From Burkholderia sp. MS389 (lineage in GTDB: Bacteria > Pseudomonadota > Gammaproteobacteria > Burkholderiales > Burkholderiaceae), in NCBI RefSeq assembly GCF_016899425.1, contig NZ_CP045995.1:620001-684000 (forward strand): a stretch of 64,000 nt of DNA, written 5' to 3'. Below the pieces are notes generated by a model. It did not search any database. It saw nothing but the letters and a program-made list of their open reading frames with translations, and was not told the DNA's origin. The position numbers and the translations under genes are program-made. Shown here piece after piece: positions 8,547 through 17,794 of this stretch (position 1 is its first letter; each line of letters starts with the position of its first letter).

Positions 8547-9809
8547 TTAGCGTGCGACGTCGATCTCGACGCGCCGGTTTTGCGCACGCCCCTGCGCGGT
8601 GCGGTTGTCGCCGACCGGATCGGCATCGCCCTTGCCGACGGCTTCGAGCCGGTTCGCCGGCACGCCGGCGGTTTGCAGCATCTGCATGACCTGGGTGGCG
8701 CGTTCTTCCGACAGCATCTGATTCGATGCGAAATGTCGGCTGCGAATCGGCACGTTGTCCGTGTAGCCGATGATCGTGACCTTGCCCGGCACCTTGGCGA
8801 TCTCTGTGGCGATCTTCGAAATCAGCGGATTCATCGATGCCTGAACCGAAGCGCCACCGGGCTTGAACATGGCGTCGCCGCGGAACGTGACGGCGCTGTG
8901 GCGGGCATCCTCGACGACGCTTACCGTGCCTGCCGCGATTTCGTCCTCGAGCAACTGTTTGAGATGCAGTTGTGGAGGCGGTGCAGGCGGCGGCGTCATG
9001 CGGGCGATGTCGGCAATCTGCTTCTGGACGTCCGCGCTGCGGCTGAACAGTTCGTACTTGAACCATCCGAACAGGCCGAGCAGGATGACCGACAGGATCG
9101 TGACGGTGATCCATACCGGAAAATCGGTGAACGACAAGCGTTTGCCTGTCGCGGGCGATTGCCAGTGGGGCGATAGCGTCAGCGGCACGGGTTCGCGCTG
9201 AGACGTGATCACGTTGTAGAGCCGTTGACGAATCGCGTCGTGCTTGCGCTTGCCGTCGGTCATGTCCCGGTATCGGCCTTGGAAACCGAGGCTGAGAATG
9301 CGGTAGATCACTTGAAGAAGGTCCCGGTGCTCATCCGGATCTTCCAGCAAGCGCCCAATCAGAAGATAGACCTTGTCGCCGCCCTTGAGATCTCCGTGGA
9401 AAGTGGTTGCAAGCCCATCGTGGATCCATTCGATTGCCGCCGAACCCTCCTGGCCCCATGCGGTTTGTGTTGCGGCTTCGTCCAGTGCCGTGCACAGACA
9501 GTAGCTCGCGCCGATCATGTGATCTCGCCGGATGTTTGCCTGTTCGCAGAGTTTCTCGAATACGCGCACTTCCTGATCGAGGAGCATGTGTAGTGCAAGT
9601 ATCTGCTCAGGTTCAAGATGTTCCGGCATATCCGCCTGCGCACGCAGGAGTGCACTTGCTGCTTCAAGCAACGGGTTTTGTGCGCTCTGGACGGCCAACA
9701 GCCTTTTCGGCAACGGGATGGCCATGGCTCCCGGAGCTTCTTGCCGATTATCCGGTGATGGCTTTTGATCGACGAGGGGCGCCACGGCCTCGCTTGATTG
9801 GTTAGTCAT
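8547..9809 (-). CDS. tssL: T6SS membrane-complex protein TssL (first copy) with OmpA-like domain
   Basis: 420 residues. The DotU/TssL domain shows the hallmark ASYCLCTALDEAATQTAWG and LGFQGRYR segments. The transmembrane helix is at about 240-262 (VWITVTILSVILLGLFGW). The C-terminal OmpA-like domain carries GYTDNVPIRS, SNQMLSEERA and NRTAQGRAQNRRVE, all the parts needed for peptidoglycan binding. It resembles the 404-residue TssL at 3179-4393 in architecture but differs through most of its sequence, so the two copies are old paralogues. A proline-rich linker (TPPPAPPPQ) separates membrane and OmpA domains. It starts the tssL-tssM-tssL block, downstream of the PAAR gene. The ribosome binding site is weak. 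Confidence 0.94.
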   Translation of the reverse strand: MTNQSSEAVAPLVDQKPSPDNRQEAPGAMAIPLPKRLLAVQSAQNPLLEAASALLRAQADMPEHLEPEQILALHMLLDQEVRVFEKLCEQANIRRDHMIGASYCLCTALDEAATQTAWGQEGSAAIEWIHDGLATTFHGDLKGGDKVYLLIGRLLEDPDEHRDLLQVIYRILSLGFQGRYRDMTDGKRKHDAIRQRLYNVITSQREPVPLTLSPHWQSPATGKRLSFTDFPVWITVTILSVILLGLFGWFKYELFSRSADVQKQIADIARMTPPPAPPPQLHLKQLLEDEIAAGTVSVVEDARHSAVTFRGDAMFKPGGASVQASMNPLISKIATEIAKVPGKVTIIGYTDNVPIRSRHFASNQMLSEERATQVMQMLQTAGVPANRLEAVGKGDADPVGDNRTAQGRAQNRRVEIDVAR

Positions 9810-9862
9810 AAAGAAACATCGATTTTTAATAACGCTTACATAACAATACGAATTTATTTAAT

Positions 9863-10126
9863 TCAAGATACCGATATGGTTTTCAATCGACTCACCAGCA
9901 CACATCCGCAACCAGCATGATGTGCTTCGAGAGCAACCGGCACTCCATCGACCAGGAAAGTTTCGTCCCCTTCCTCGATTCGATTCACGCCGTGCTCTGC
10001 GCAACGGACGAGGTCGAATTTACGAACAATGGCTTTTCCTTCAATACTATCCGTACTACTTCCCGTTAATATCTCGCCGCCGTGAGGTGCCAGCGTGTCA
10101 CTGACCACAATGATCTGTCGGGACAT
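9863..10126 (-). CDS. PAAR-like T6SS spike-tip protein
   Basis: 87 residues. I chose the ATG at 10126 because GGAGAA lies 3 bases upstream; the ORF could also begin 10 codons earlier without a ribosome binding site. The protein has the PAAR layout: an N-terminal PHGGEILTGS strand pair (His15), a central RCAEHGVNRI (Cys42, His45) and a C-terminal EAHHAGCGCVL (His69/His70, Cys73/Cys75). These His and Cys residues fit the single zinc site that sharpens the VgrG trimer tip. There is no extra toxin domain, so it is a plain tip or an adaptor. It lies 16 bp after the second Sel1-repeat gene, in the effector module led by vgrG. Confidence 0.82.
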   Translation of the reverse strand: MSRQIIVVSDTLAPHGGEILTGSSTDSIEGKAIVRKFDLVRCAEHGVNRIEEGDETFLVDGVPVALEAHHAGCGCVLVSRLKTISVS

Positions 10127-10142
10127 GTTTTCTCCATTGAAG

Positions 10143-11333
10143 TCAATTATGGACAAGAAATCGATCGACTGCGGAAATTAAATAAATCGTTGATATGGCA
10201 TCAAGACCGTGATCGAACGGTAATGCGTCGACGTCCCGCGATATATGTCCTCGACCGTCAGGCGGCGGCACCGCGTTCTTCGTGGACGATGGTGTCGTCG
10301 CCTTGGCCGCATCGATCAGTGTCTTGATATCTCCGTTCCATTTCGGTAATGGTGTCGGGGGGAGAGGAAGGATCTTGTCTAGGTTCGGGAGTTTCAGACG
10401 ACCTTGATAATGCTCGAGTACTTCTCCGATCTTGTAATAGCGCTCAGCGCGTGCGCTGTCTACGTATCCGACTAAACTGCGCCCTTCTGCCAGGTTGAAT
10501 CCCCTAAATTGGGCGCGAATCATGCTTGCACATTTTCTACTTCCGAGCCTTACACCTTCATGCAGCGTCTCAAGCGCCCGCCTTCTGGCATCCGGGGTCT
10601 CCTGTCGGGCATAGATGTAGCTAAGCTTATAGGCCGCATCCCCATATCCTTGCGCCAACGCGCACTCGAGCATCTGCGTCGCAATGGGTTCATTCCCCCA
10701 GAACTCGCCGCCTGGATCGTCATACGTTCCGGCTAGCTTGCTGGCTAGGAACGTCATGGCCGCCGGACTTCCCATATCCGCTGCTCTCTGGAAGAACGCA
10801 TAAGCACTGGTGGCGTTTCCGCCTTTGACCAGCCCCCTCTGGTGGTACACACCCATCTGATCGTACGCATCCGGCACACCTAGCGTCATCGCCTTCTCCA
10901 CCCAACGAATCGCTACTTCCGGATTACGCTCAGGCACGCCCGGATAGCTGCTCAAAATCAATCCCGCGAGATTCAGCATTGCCTTCCAGTGATCGTGTTC
11001 GGCCGCCTGCTCGTATAGTCGATAAATCTTCGCGTAGTCGCGCCGCTTGTAGTACACGTCCGGATCGTCGAGCGCCAACGCCTGCTGGAACCACTGCTCT
11101 GCCTGTAGATCGATCGGCGGCACGTGCTGATCCTGATATACGCACTTGAATTCCTTGCGGTGCGGATTAAGCAGCGGAAGTTTCTCGTAGCGGGGCTGGT
11201 CAGACATCGCGGCAGTCAATTTGTTGGTCACGGTAGTTAGCGGCCCCGCCTGCACGCTGACCGCGAACAAGCAAAGGCTCATGACCACAACGCACAAGCG
11301 CCGCCCGACCACACTCGTTCCGGATTTGCTCAC
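10143..11333 (-). CDS. Sel1-repeat exported protein, probable Tle5 immunity protein (copy 2)
   Basis: 396 residues from a GTG start that overlaps the stop of the preceding gene (GTGA) and has AGGA 8-9 bases upstream. An N-terminal signal peptide ends near QAG (about residue 30). Residues about 70-300 hold Sel1-like helical repeats (AMLNLAGLILS, DAYDQMGVYHQRG, AMTFLASKLAG, DAAYKLSYIYA). It is a near-copy of the first 350 residues of the gene just upstream: bases 10681-11200 are nearly identical to the segment 1658 bp further on. It lacks that protein's C-terminal domain and instead ends in about 40 unrelated residues. Sel1-repeat proteins are known immunity partners of Tle5 phospholipase D effectors in the periplasm; the role here is inferred from position after the phospholipase gene. 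Confidence 0.78.
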   Translation of the reverse strand: MSKSGTSVVGRRLCVVVMSLCLFAVSVQAGPLTTVTNKLTAAMSDQPRYEKLPLLNPHRKEFKCVYQDQHVPPIDLQAEQWFQQALALDDPDVYYKRRDYAKIYRLYEQAAEHDHWKAMLNLAGLILSSYPGVPERNPEVAIRWVEKAMTLGVPDAYDQMGVYHQRGLVKGGNATSAYAFFQRAADMGSPAAMTFLASKLAGTYDDPGGEFWGNEPIATQMLECALAQGYGDAAYKLSYIYARQETPDARRRALETLHEGVRLGSRKCASMIRAQFRGFNLAEGRSLVGYVDSARAERYYKIGEVLEHYQGRLKLPNLDKILPLPPTPLPKWNGDIKTLIDAAKATTPSSTKNAVPPPDGRGHISRDVDALPFDHGLDAISTIYLISAVDRFLVHN

Positions 11334-12976
11334 AGCGCAATCCTTTCGAAACCGTCGTCCGTCCGTGCATTGGGGCTACCCATGAAGACCCACTGCACAT
11401 GCACTGGGTCAATCTCCAGGTGACGATCAACTGGTTTCGGAAACGGCTGCCCCTCCGGCACGAATGCTTGCTGATCCCAGCGGTTGTACAAGGCCGCGAG
11501 CGGATGATCCACGCCGACGCTTGCCTCCCAAATACCCGTTTGCGGGCATCGCTCCGATCCGTGGCACGACAACTTCTCAGGCTGCGTCTCAAGTTGACGC
11601 AAAAATCCGGCATCACGCAGTTGCGCCAGAAATACCGATCGACTCGGCGGCACTGGTCGAGATTCGCCCAGGTAATGCCACTGCACCTGTTCGGCTTCCA
11701 GCCAGTTGACGTGCGGCGGGTCGAAACGCTCACCGGCCCGATAGCGCTCGGGGTGACCGCCGCGGGCAAATTTCAGTTGGTCCTTACGCATGGTCGACAA
11801 GCCGTAGAGCGCCATCCAGTAGCCACTTTCCGGCACCACCTTGTCACCGTTCACGGCATACGGACTTTGCGCTAGCGACATGACACCCTGCCCCTCAGGC
11901 ATGCGGGCTCGACCTTCCAATTTGGATGCCGGGTCTTTTTTCGGAGGTGGTGTCACTGCCTTGGCTGCATCGATCAGTGTCTTAACGTCGCCATCCCATT
12001 TCGGCAACGGCGCCGGCGGGAGCGGAAGAACCTTGTCTAGGTTCGGGAGCTTAAGACGACCCCGGTAATGCTCCAAGACTCGGGCAATCTTGCTATACCG
12101 CTGGGCGCGGGCTTGATCGATGTAACCGACAAGATTGCTACCGTCGGTCAAATCAAATCCATCGAATTCGGTAAAGATATTGCTAGCACATTTGGAACTT
12201 CCAAGCCTCACCCCCTCGTGCAGCACCTCTAGTGCACGTCGCTTCGCCGATGGCGTCATCGATCGGGCATAAATGTAGCTGAGTTTATTGGCGGCATCCC
12301 CATGCCCTTGCGCCAAAGCACACTCAAGCATCTGCGTCGCAATGGGTTCATTCCCCCAGAACTCGCCCCCCGGATCGTCATATGTCCCGGCTAGCTTGCT
12401 GGCTAGGAACGTCATGGCGGACGGGCTTCCCATATCAGCTGCTCTTTGGAAGAACGCATAAGCACTGGTGGCGTTTCCGCCTTTGACCAGCCCCCTCTGG
12501 TGGTACACACCCATCTGATCGTACGCATCCGGCACACCTAGCGTCATCGCCTTCTCCAGCCAACGAATCGCTACTTCCGGATTACGCTCAGGCACGCCCG
12601 GATAGCTGCTCAAAATCAATCCCGCGAGATTCAGCATTGCCTTCCAGTGATCGTGTTCGGCCGCCTGCTCGTATAGTCGATAAATCTTCGCGTAGTCGCG
12701 CCGCTTGTAGTACACGTCCGGATCGTCGAGCGCCAACGCCTGCTGGAACCACTGCTCTGCCTGTAGATCGATCGGCGGCACGTGCTGATCCTGATATACG
12801 CACTTGAATTCCTTGCGGTGCGGATTAAACAACGGAAGTTTCTCGTAGCGGGGCTGGTCAGACATGGCGGGGATCAATTTGTTGGTCAAGGTGGTCAATG
12901 GCCCCGCATGCGCGTGGATAGCATGCACGAACAGAGCGGCACAAAGAAAACGTACAAGGCCAATCGCAACAGTCAT
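11330..12976 (-). CDS. Sel1-repeat exported protein with C-terminal repeat domain, probable Tle5 immunity protein (copy 1)
   Basis: 548 residues from the ATG at 12976, which has AGGAG 6 bases upstream; the ATG two codons earlier touches the AGGAG. The signal peptide is at about residues 1-26. Sel1-like repeats fill about residues 70-300. The C-terminal 180 residues contain two related blocks of about 60 residues, each beginning SGYW or TGIW and ending with VQWHYLGE or VQWVFMGS; this part is absent from the downstream copy. The gene follows the phospholipase D gene by 12 bp, and copy 2 overlaps its stop. The likely role is to protect the producer's periplasm from the Tle5 effector. The third-position GC is visibly lower than in the flanking T6SS core genes. 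Confidence 0.8.
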   Translation of the reverse strand: MTVAIGLVRFLCAALFVHAIHAHAGPLTTLTNKLIPAMSDQPRYEKLPLFNPHRKEFKCVYQDQHVPPIDLQAEQWFQQALALDDPDVYYKRRDYAKIYRLYEQAAEHDHWKAMLNLAGLILSSYPGVPERNPEVAIRWLEKAMTLGVPDAYDQMGVYHQRGLVKGGNATSAYAFFQRAADMGSPSAMTFLASKLAGTYDDPGGEFWGNEPIATQMLECALAQGHGDAANKLSYIYARSMTPSAKRRALEVLHEGVRLGSSKCASNIFTEFDGFDLTDGSNLVGYIDQARAQRYSKIARVLEHYRGRLKLPNLDKVLPLPPAPLPKWDGDVKTLIDAAKAVTPPPKKDPASKLEGRARMPEGQGVMSLAQSPYAVNGDKVVPESGYWMALYGLSTMRKDQLKFARGGHPERYRAGERFDPPHVNWLEAEQVQWHYLGESRPVPPSRSVFLAQLRDAGFLRQLETQPEKLSCHGSERCPQTGIWEASVGVDHPLAALYNRWDQQAFVPEGQPFPKPVDRHLEIDPVHVQWVFMGSPNARTDDGFERIAL

Positions 12977-12988
12977 CGGCATCTCCTA

Positions 12989-14959
12989 TCACACCGTCAC
13001 TCGTTCGTTCAACGACGGAACAGTGACTCCCGCGTGCATGGTCGCTGTAGATCGATAGTCCTCAAATGGCAGCAAAAAACTATTCATCGGTTTTTCGCGC
13101 TCCCTCAGATCAGCATTCTTTTCCATTTGCTTATTCCATTTATCGAATACTTCCGACAACAAATCTCTTTCTCCCGCCCCACTTATTCGCCCCCCCGATT
13201 GCAATCCAAACACCCGCTCACGCAACTTCGCAGCCCACTCCTCCCCAGTCGCAGCAATATTGATTTCGCTATCCACCGACATACTTCGTTGATTCAGGTT
13301 GGCGCTCCCGAGTGTCACGAATACATCGTCGATCAGCATCAGCTTCGAGTGAATATAAATCTCGCGATACGCCATCTTCCCTCCCACCATCCCGCTTGTG
13401 CGCAGTCGCGCCACGCTCACTTTCAGGCCAAGCGTGCCCTCCAACGCCTCCACGCTCGGACGATCGAGCACCTTGTGCCTTGCCTTGACCTTGAGCGGAT
13501 TTCCGTGTTCATCCTTGAGATTCAGGTCGTATTGAACATACTTTGCTCTTTTATAGTCCTGACTCATCTTTCCGGAATCCACCAAATCGGCCTGATTCGG
13601 CATCGCTTTTCCGTGACCGAGTTCCGTCAATGTGTCAAAGGTACGCGGCACCATTCCGTCGTCCTCCGGATGTGGAATGACGATGAACAGATGGAGCCTA
13701 GGAATTTCGGCAATCGGCTTCTTGGACAGACGATCCCAAGCATCACAGAACTTTTCTCGCTGATCCTTCAAATGACGCGCGAATTCCGGGTAATAAAAGT
13801 ACTGATTTTCGATATAGATGTAGTTACGTGCGTAGCTTGTCGCCTGGAAATACAGCTCCTTGATGCTTTTTTCCCGCTCGTGAGCCTGAGTCCGAACTAT
13901 CTGTACAGCCTGCCGTGAATTTTTCGGCAAGGTGGGGATCCGAGGTGGCAACGCTGCCAACTCCTTCGTCTTCCAGTCTTTGGGCGCGAACAAATTCCAG
14001 CCTTGCTCAAAATTCTGGTGCAGACGCTTGAGCGCCGGCCCGACTACCCGGCAAGCGTAATCTTGCAGTGGCCTCGCATGCTTGTATTGCCCCGTACCAG
14101 TTCGATTTCCGGGATTCTGCGTAGCTTTTGCTTGCGCGTGCTCGCCATCGACATTTGTTGCCGACCAGGTCTCGCGCAGCGAGTCGTCGATTCGATGGTT
14201 TTCGCTGTCCCAGTAGTCCGTCACGGAGTTGAGGCCCATGACATATCCAATGGCATGAAGGCCTCCTTCATGCTCGTAATCAATCAGTATCGGCTTCTGG
14301 TGATGCGTCGGAAAATTCCACAGAAGCCCGGCCTCGTCTACGGGGTTATACCATTCGAACGCGGGTGGATCTTGCTCCTTTGGAGCCTGATCGATTAAAG
14401 CCTTGACATCTGATCTGGAAATACTTCGCAAAACGATCTGTAGATTTGGGTTTCTTCCTTGCGCCCTTTGCGACGAAGGGAGATGATCCTGCCACCACTT
14501 CACGCAGTAATCGTGGCGAGCGTGATTTGCGTATGGCGATCCAAGTGGTCCGTGCTTCGCATCGGTGTAACCAGGCATGTTGTTCTGCTTGGTCGATGCG
14601 AGCAAGTCATACCAAATCAGCAAGCGAACGCGAACGGGATTCCGCGCTCGAGTAGTGACTTCATGCAGCAACTCACCGTATGTTTTTCCACGCTTCCATT
14701 CCGCCCCAGAGCGGACGAGTTCCATTGCCGGATCGAACCCCCAGCAGACAATATCCACGGTTGCCTTGGCGTCACGGATGTCCTTCTCGATTCTTTCGAA
14801 GCCTTCGCGGCCACATACAAAGAAATCCAATGCGTTGCCGTAAGTAATCGGATTCTTCTCGCGCTTTTCCAGCAGCCATTGCACGGTGCCTTGCGCCCTA
14901 CGCCCAGCTTCGTCGATTGCAATATCAACTGGATTATGCGTCTTGATGTCGTCGGCCAT
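12989..14959 (-). CDS. T6SS phospholipase D effector, Tle5 (PldA/PldB-like)
   Basis: 656 residues from the ATG at 14959, with GGGA about 8 bases upstream; a GTG at 14986, three bases after the vgrG stop, is the alternative. Two HxKxxxxD catalytic motifs are visible: HQKPILID (His220, Lys222, Asp227) and HSKLMLID (His537, Lys539, Asp544), the second followed by GSANLNQRSM, typical of phospholipase D. Two such half-sites make one active site that hydrolyses phosphatidylethanolamine in prey cells in the known Tle5 family. There is no signal peptide, as expected for cargo loaded onto VgrG. It is directly between vgrG and two Sel1-repeat immunity candidates. Its base composition is more AT-rich than the core T6SS genes, suggesting later acquisition. 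Confidence 0.93.
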   Translation of the reverse strand: MADDIKTHNPVDIAIDEAGRRAQGTVQWLLEKREKNPITYGNALDFFVCGREGFERIEKDIRDAKATVDIVCWGFDPAMELVRSGAEWKRGKTYGELLHEVTTRARNPVRVRLLIWYDLLASTKQNNMPGYTDAKHGPLGSPYANHARHDYCVKWWQDHLPSSQRAQGRNPNLQIVLRSISRSDVKALIDQAPKEQDPPAFEWYNPVDEAGLLWNFPTHHQKPILIDYEHEGGLHAIGYVMGLNSVTDYWDSENHRIDDSLRETWSATNVDGEHAQAKATQNPGNRTGTGQYKHARPLQDYACRVVGPALKRLHQNFEQGWNLFAPKDWKTKELAALPPRIPTLPKNSRQAVQIVRTQAHEREKSIKELYFQATSYARNYIYIENQYFYYPEFARHLKDQREKFCDAWDRLSKKPIAEIPRLHLFIVIPHPEDDGMVPRTFDTLTELGHGKAMPNQADLVDSGKMSQDYKRAKYVQYDLNLKDEHGNPLKVKARHKVLDRPSVEALEGTLGLKVSVARLRTSGMVGGKMAYREIYIHSKLMLIDDVFVTLGSANLNQRSMSVDSEINIAATGEEWAAKLRERVFGLQSGGRISGAGERDLLSEVFDKWNKQMEKNADLREREKPMNSFLLPFEDYRSTATMHAGVTVPSLNERVTV

Positions 14960-14989
14960 ATAGTTGTCCCGTAGCGTTTCGAGCACACG

Positions 14990-17719
14990 TCACACGCGTT
15001 CGCCACGATTCGAGCGCAGATCGACATGCTCGGGATCGTGATTAAGCGCATCGCGCACCTTAAGATTGAACTCACCGCCGTTGCTGAGTTTGACGCGATA
15101 CGCGCTTGTTCCCGGCTGATGATTCATGACGATCACGCGCCCGAACTCGTCGGTCACGCCCTCTCCGATCTTTGCGGTTCCCTTGAACAATTCGTACGGC
15201 TCGTCCACGTACCGGTTCGCGGCCCCAGGTAGCGCGCCAAGCGTGAAGTGCAGGTTTTCCGGCAATTCCGGGGCGTCGAGCACGAGCGGGCTGCTCTTGT
15301 TGTCCGGACCGGTGAATATGCGCCCAGCCGAATGCACTTCGAAATTCCCGTTTGTACCGCTTGTGATCTCACCGGCACGCCAGCGCGTGTAGCTACCGCC
15401 TCCGCTTATTTCCACTTCCTGCTGAGCACTGATGCGAATCCGGTCGGCAACGACCGTGACATTGAGTTTCGCGAGCAGGTTAATACTGTCTTTCAGCGCC
15501 TTTAGATCGATGTCACCTGCCGCGGCCACCAAGCGCATACCGGCTTGATAGACAAACAACCGTAACGCCTTGCGCATGCTCGCGAACAAGCCACCGCCCG
15601 TGCTGACCGACATGTCGGTACCGACAGTCACCGCGGCAGCACGGCCACTGCTCAGATGAATCTGTTCCGGCGTACTCGCAACGATGCCGGCGGGACTGGC
15701 GAGTACAAGCTGAGGGTCCCGGAACTGATTCAGCTTGCCGCCGCCCCGAATAGCATTCGCCTGTGCTTTCAAAGACGTCACAATGGTGGTTTGTTCACCA
15801 TCGTGCGCATGAACGGACTGAGCAGTGTGTGCAAGCCCTTCTGCAAGCTCCTGGGACTCGGAAAGCTGCGCATCGATCTCGTCGACGCTGAATGCGTCGC
15901 CATTGGCGGCTGGTCGACTGAAGGTCGTGAGCAATAGCCCTTCGGCCCCCCGAACCGCAGCTTTGCCGTCCGTTCGCAATTCAGCCCCTCGACCACGCTC
16001 ATCCTGCCGCCCAGCATTGCCGGCAATGCGCGTGATATACCCGAGATTCAACTGCGAAGTGCCTTCGTCGCTCGACAGGTGGGCCTGGATTTTTCCGTTC
16101 GTGTCGTCGAAGGCGAGCGTATTCGCCCGACGGCCGCCGACCTCCCGGCTGCGATAGCCGGCAAGCGTCTGGTTTTTCGGCAATGCGAACGGCGGCATGT
16201 TGAATGCATTGGCCGCACGCCCCACGATGATCGGTAAGTCCGGATCGCCGTTGACGAAAGCGACTTCGACCTCATGCCCCCGGCGCGGCAGAAAGATTCC
16301 GCCGAACTGATCGCCATGCCACGCACCGGCCACGCGCACCCAGCAACTTGAACGCTCGTCGTTGTTGCCGAGCCGGTCCCACAGAAACTGGAGCTTCACC
16401 CGACCGTACGCATCAGTCCAGATTTCCTGATTCTCCGGACACGTCACGACGGCATATTCGACGCCGTTCACACGTGGCTTTGCAATCGTACGCAGCAGCC
16501 TGAACGGTTCAATTGTCGGCTGCACCGTAAAATCCGCCTCGCAACGGTATCGCTGGCCGGATCCGGACGCTTCGCCAATCTCCTCGATCGTCAGCTTGCA
16601 GGCGATCACCGCATACTCGCGATTCGCCGCATCCTGCGGATAGTGCGACAGCACGAACGTCTGGCCTGCCACCATGCCGCGCAGGTTGCCTTTGCCGTAG
16701 GCCCTCAGCCCCTGACAACGCCGAGCCTCCATCTGCACCAGCGTCAGGTACTCCGCTTCCGTGCGCGGCTCGTTGTGATCGCCCGAGAGTCCAGCCGCAC
16801 CAGCCTGCGGCTGTGCGTAATCACCCCACGTGTAGTGCTCCTGGTGGGCAAGCCCCGTATCGCGAGGATCCTCACGCGTCACCTTCAGGTCCGCACGCGG
16901 CAACGTATAGTCGTAGTCGACGCTCGTCACCGCACCTGCGGTCAGCGCGTGGGAGACCGAGAAGTCCTGAATGTGTTCCTCGTCAAGCCGTCGACCGGTC
17001 GGCGGTTCGTAGCGAAGCGCGGCATACGCGTCACCAAGCGGTTTGAGCGCGCCCATCGAGTCGCACAGCACAAGGCGATGCTTGCCTTCGCCATGCTCGA
17101 AGAAGTAGTAGATGCCCCACTCTTCCCACAGGCGCTGCAGGAACGTCCAGTCGCTTTCGAAGTGCTGGCGTTGAATGTCACGCTTGGGCCATGCGTTGTT
17201 CGGCCGCGGCGTGGTGAGCCGTTTTTCGACCGGGAACGGATACGACGAGAGCACCGCATCAGTGATCTCGACCACGGACATGTCCTGGAAGATACGACAG
17301 TCGCAATTCTTGGTTGCTTGCCAGAGCCATGGCCGCAGCGTGAGTGCATACACGATCGAACGACCATCCTCGCGCACGAGCGTCGCATGGCTCACGATAC
17401 CGGTAATCTCGCGTGCGCCCGCGCCGAGATTGGCCATGCCAGCATTGCCGGCCAAGCCGGGGATGAAGCGGCCCTTGCCCTCGAGCTGAATCGATACGGT
17501 CACTTCCGTACCGATCAGCGTGTCGAGCTTGACGTTCGCCGCGATGCTCTGCGAAAACCCGAGCGCATCCGGAGTTTTCAGCTCAAGCGTGTACTCGAAC
17601 AGTTCGCCAACGGTCTCGCCACCGGTGAGTTTCACCGGAGTGAGGATCGACTGTCCCGCATACAGCGGCAGGGCCGCGCCTGAGACTGATAGTGTCCGTG
17701 GTGCATCAAACAAAGCCAT
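14990..17719 (-). CDS. vgrG: T6SS spike protein VgrG/TssI with DUF2345 and TTR-like tail
   Basis: 909 residues. The N-terminal gp27-like domain runs to about residue 400 (ITGIVSHATLVREDGR, FLQRLWEEWGIYYFFEHGEGKHRLVL). The gp5-like OB fold and spike follow: TDAYGRVKLQFLWDR, then SSCWVRVAGAWHGDQFGGIFLPRRGHEVEVAFVNGDPDLPIIVGR. Residues about 590-800 are a DUF2345 extension with beta-helix repeats. The last 80 residues (ELFKGTAKIGEG, TDEFGRVIVMNHQPG) resemble a transthyretin-like domain, which in other VgrGs binds Tle lipase effectors. That fits the phospholipase D gene that follows 30 bp downstream. VgrG trimers cap the Hcp tube and are tipped by PAAR. Confidence 0.96.
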   Translation of the reverse strand: MALFDAPRTLSVSGAALPLYAGQSILTPVKLTGGETVGELFEYTLELKTPDALGFSQSIAANVKLDTLIGTEVTVSIQLEGKGRFIPGLAGNAGMANLGAGAREITGIVSHATLVREDGRSIVYALTLRPWLWQATKNCDCRIFQDMSVVEITDAVLSSYPFPVEKRLTTPRPNNAWPKRDIQRQHFESDWTFLQRLWEEWGIYYFFEHGEGKHRLVLCDSMGALKPLGDAYAALRYEPPTGRRLDEEHIQDFSVSHALTAGAVTSVDYDYTLPRADLKVTREDPRDTGLAHQEHYTWGDYAQPQAGAAGLSGDHNEPRTEAEYLTLVQMEARRCQGLRAYGKGNLRGMVAGQTFVLSHYPQDAANREYAVIACKLTIEEIGEASGSGQRYRCEADFTVQPTIEPFRLLRTIAKPRVNGVEYAVVTCPENQEIWTDAYGRVKLQFLWDRLGNNDERSSCWVRVAGAWHGDQFGGIFLPRRGHEVEVAFVNGDPDLPIIVGRAANAFNMPPFALPKNQTLAGYRSREVGGRRANTLAFDDTNGKIQAHLSSDEGTSQLNLGYITRIAGNAGRQDERGRGAELRTDGKAAVRGAEGLLLTTFSRPAANGDAFSVDEIDAQLSESQELAEGLAHTAQSVHAHDGEQTTIVTSLKAQANAIRGGGKLNQFRDPQLVLASPAGIVASTPEQIHLSSGRAAAVTVGTDMSVSTGGGLFASMRKALRLFVYQAGMRLVAAAGDIDLKALKDSINLLAKLNVTVVADRIRISAQQEVEISGGGSYTRWRAGEITSGTNGNFEVHSAGRIFTGPDNKSSPLVLDAPELPENLHFTLGALPGAANRYVDEPYELFKGTAKIGEGVTDEFGRVIVMNHQPGTSAYRVKLSNGGEFNLKVRDALNHDPEHVDLRSNRGERV

Positions 17720-17794
17720 TCCGACATCTCCATTGAATCACTTGAGCTGCGGTTTACCTATAGTGCGTTCGGGTATCGACGCCTATCCGCCGAT

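Noticed and set aside
10143..12976. The Sel1-repeat duplication as an assembly artefact
   Set aside because: The two copies differ in signal peptide, mid-region and C-terminus, so they are separate genes.
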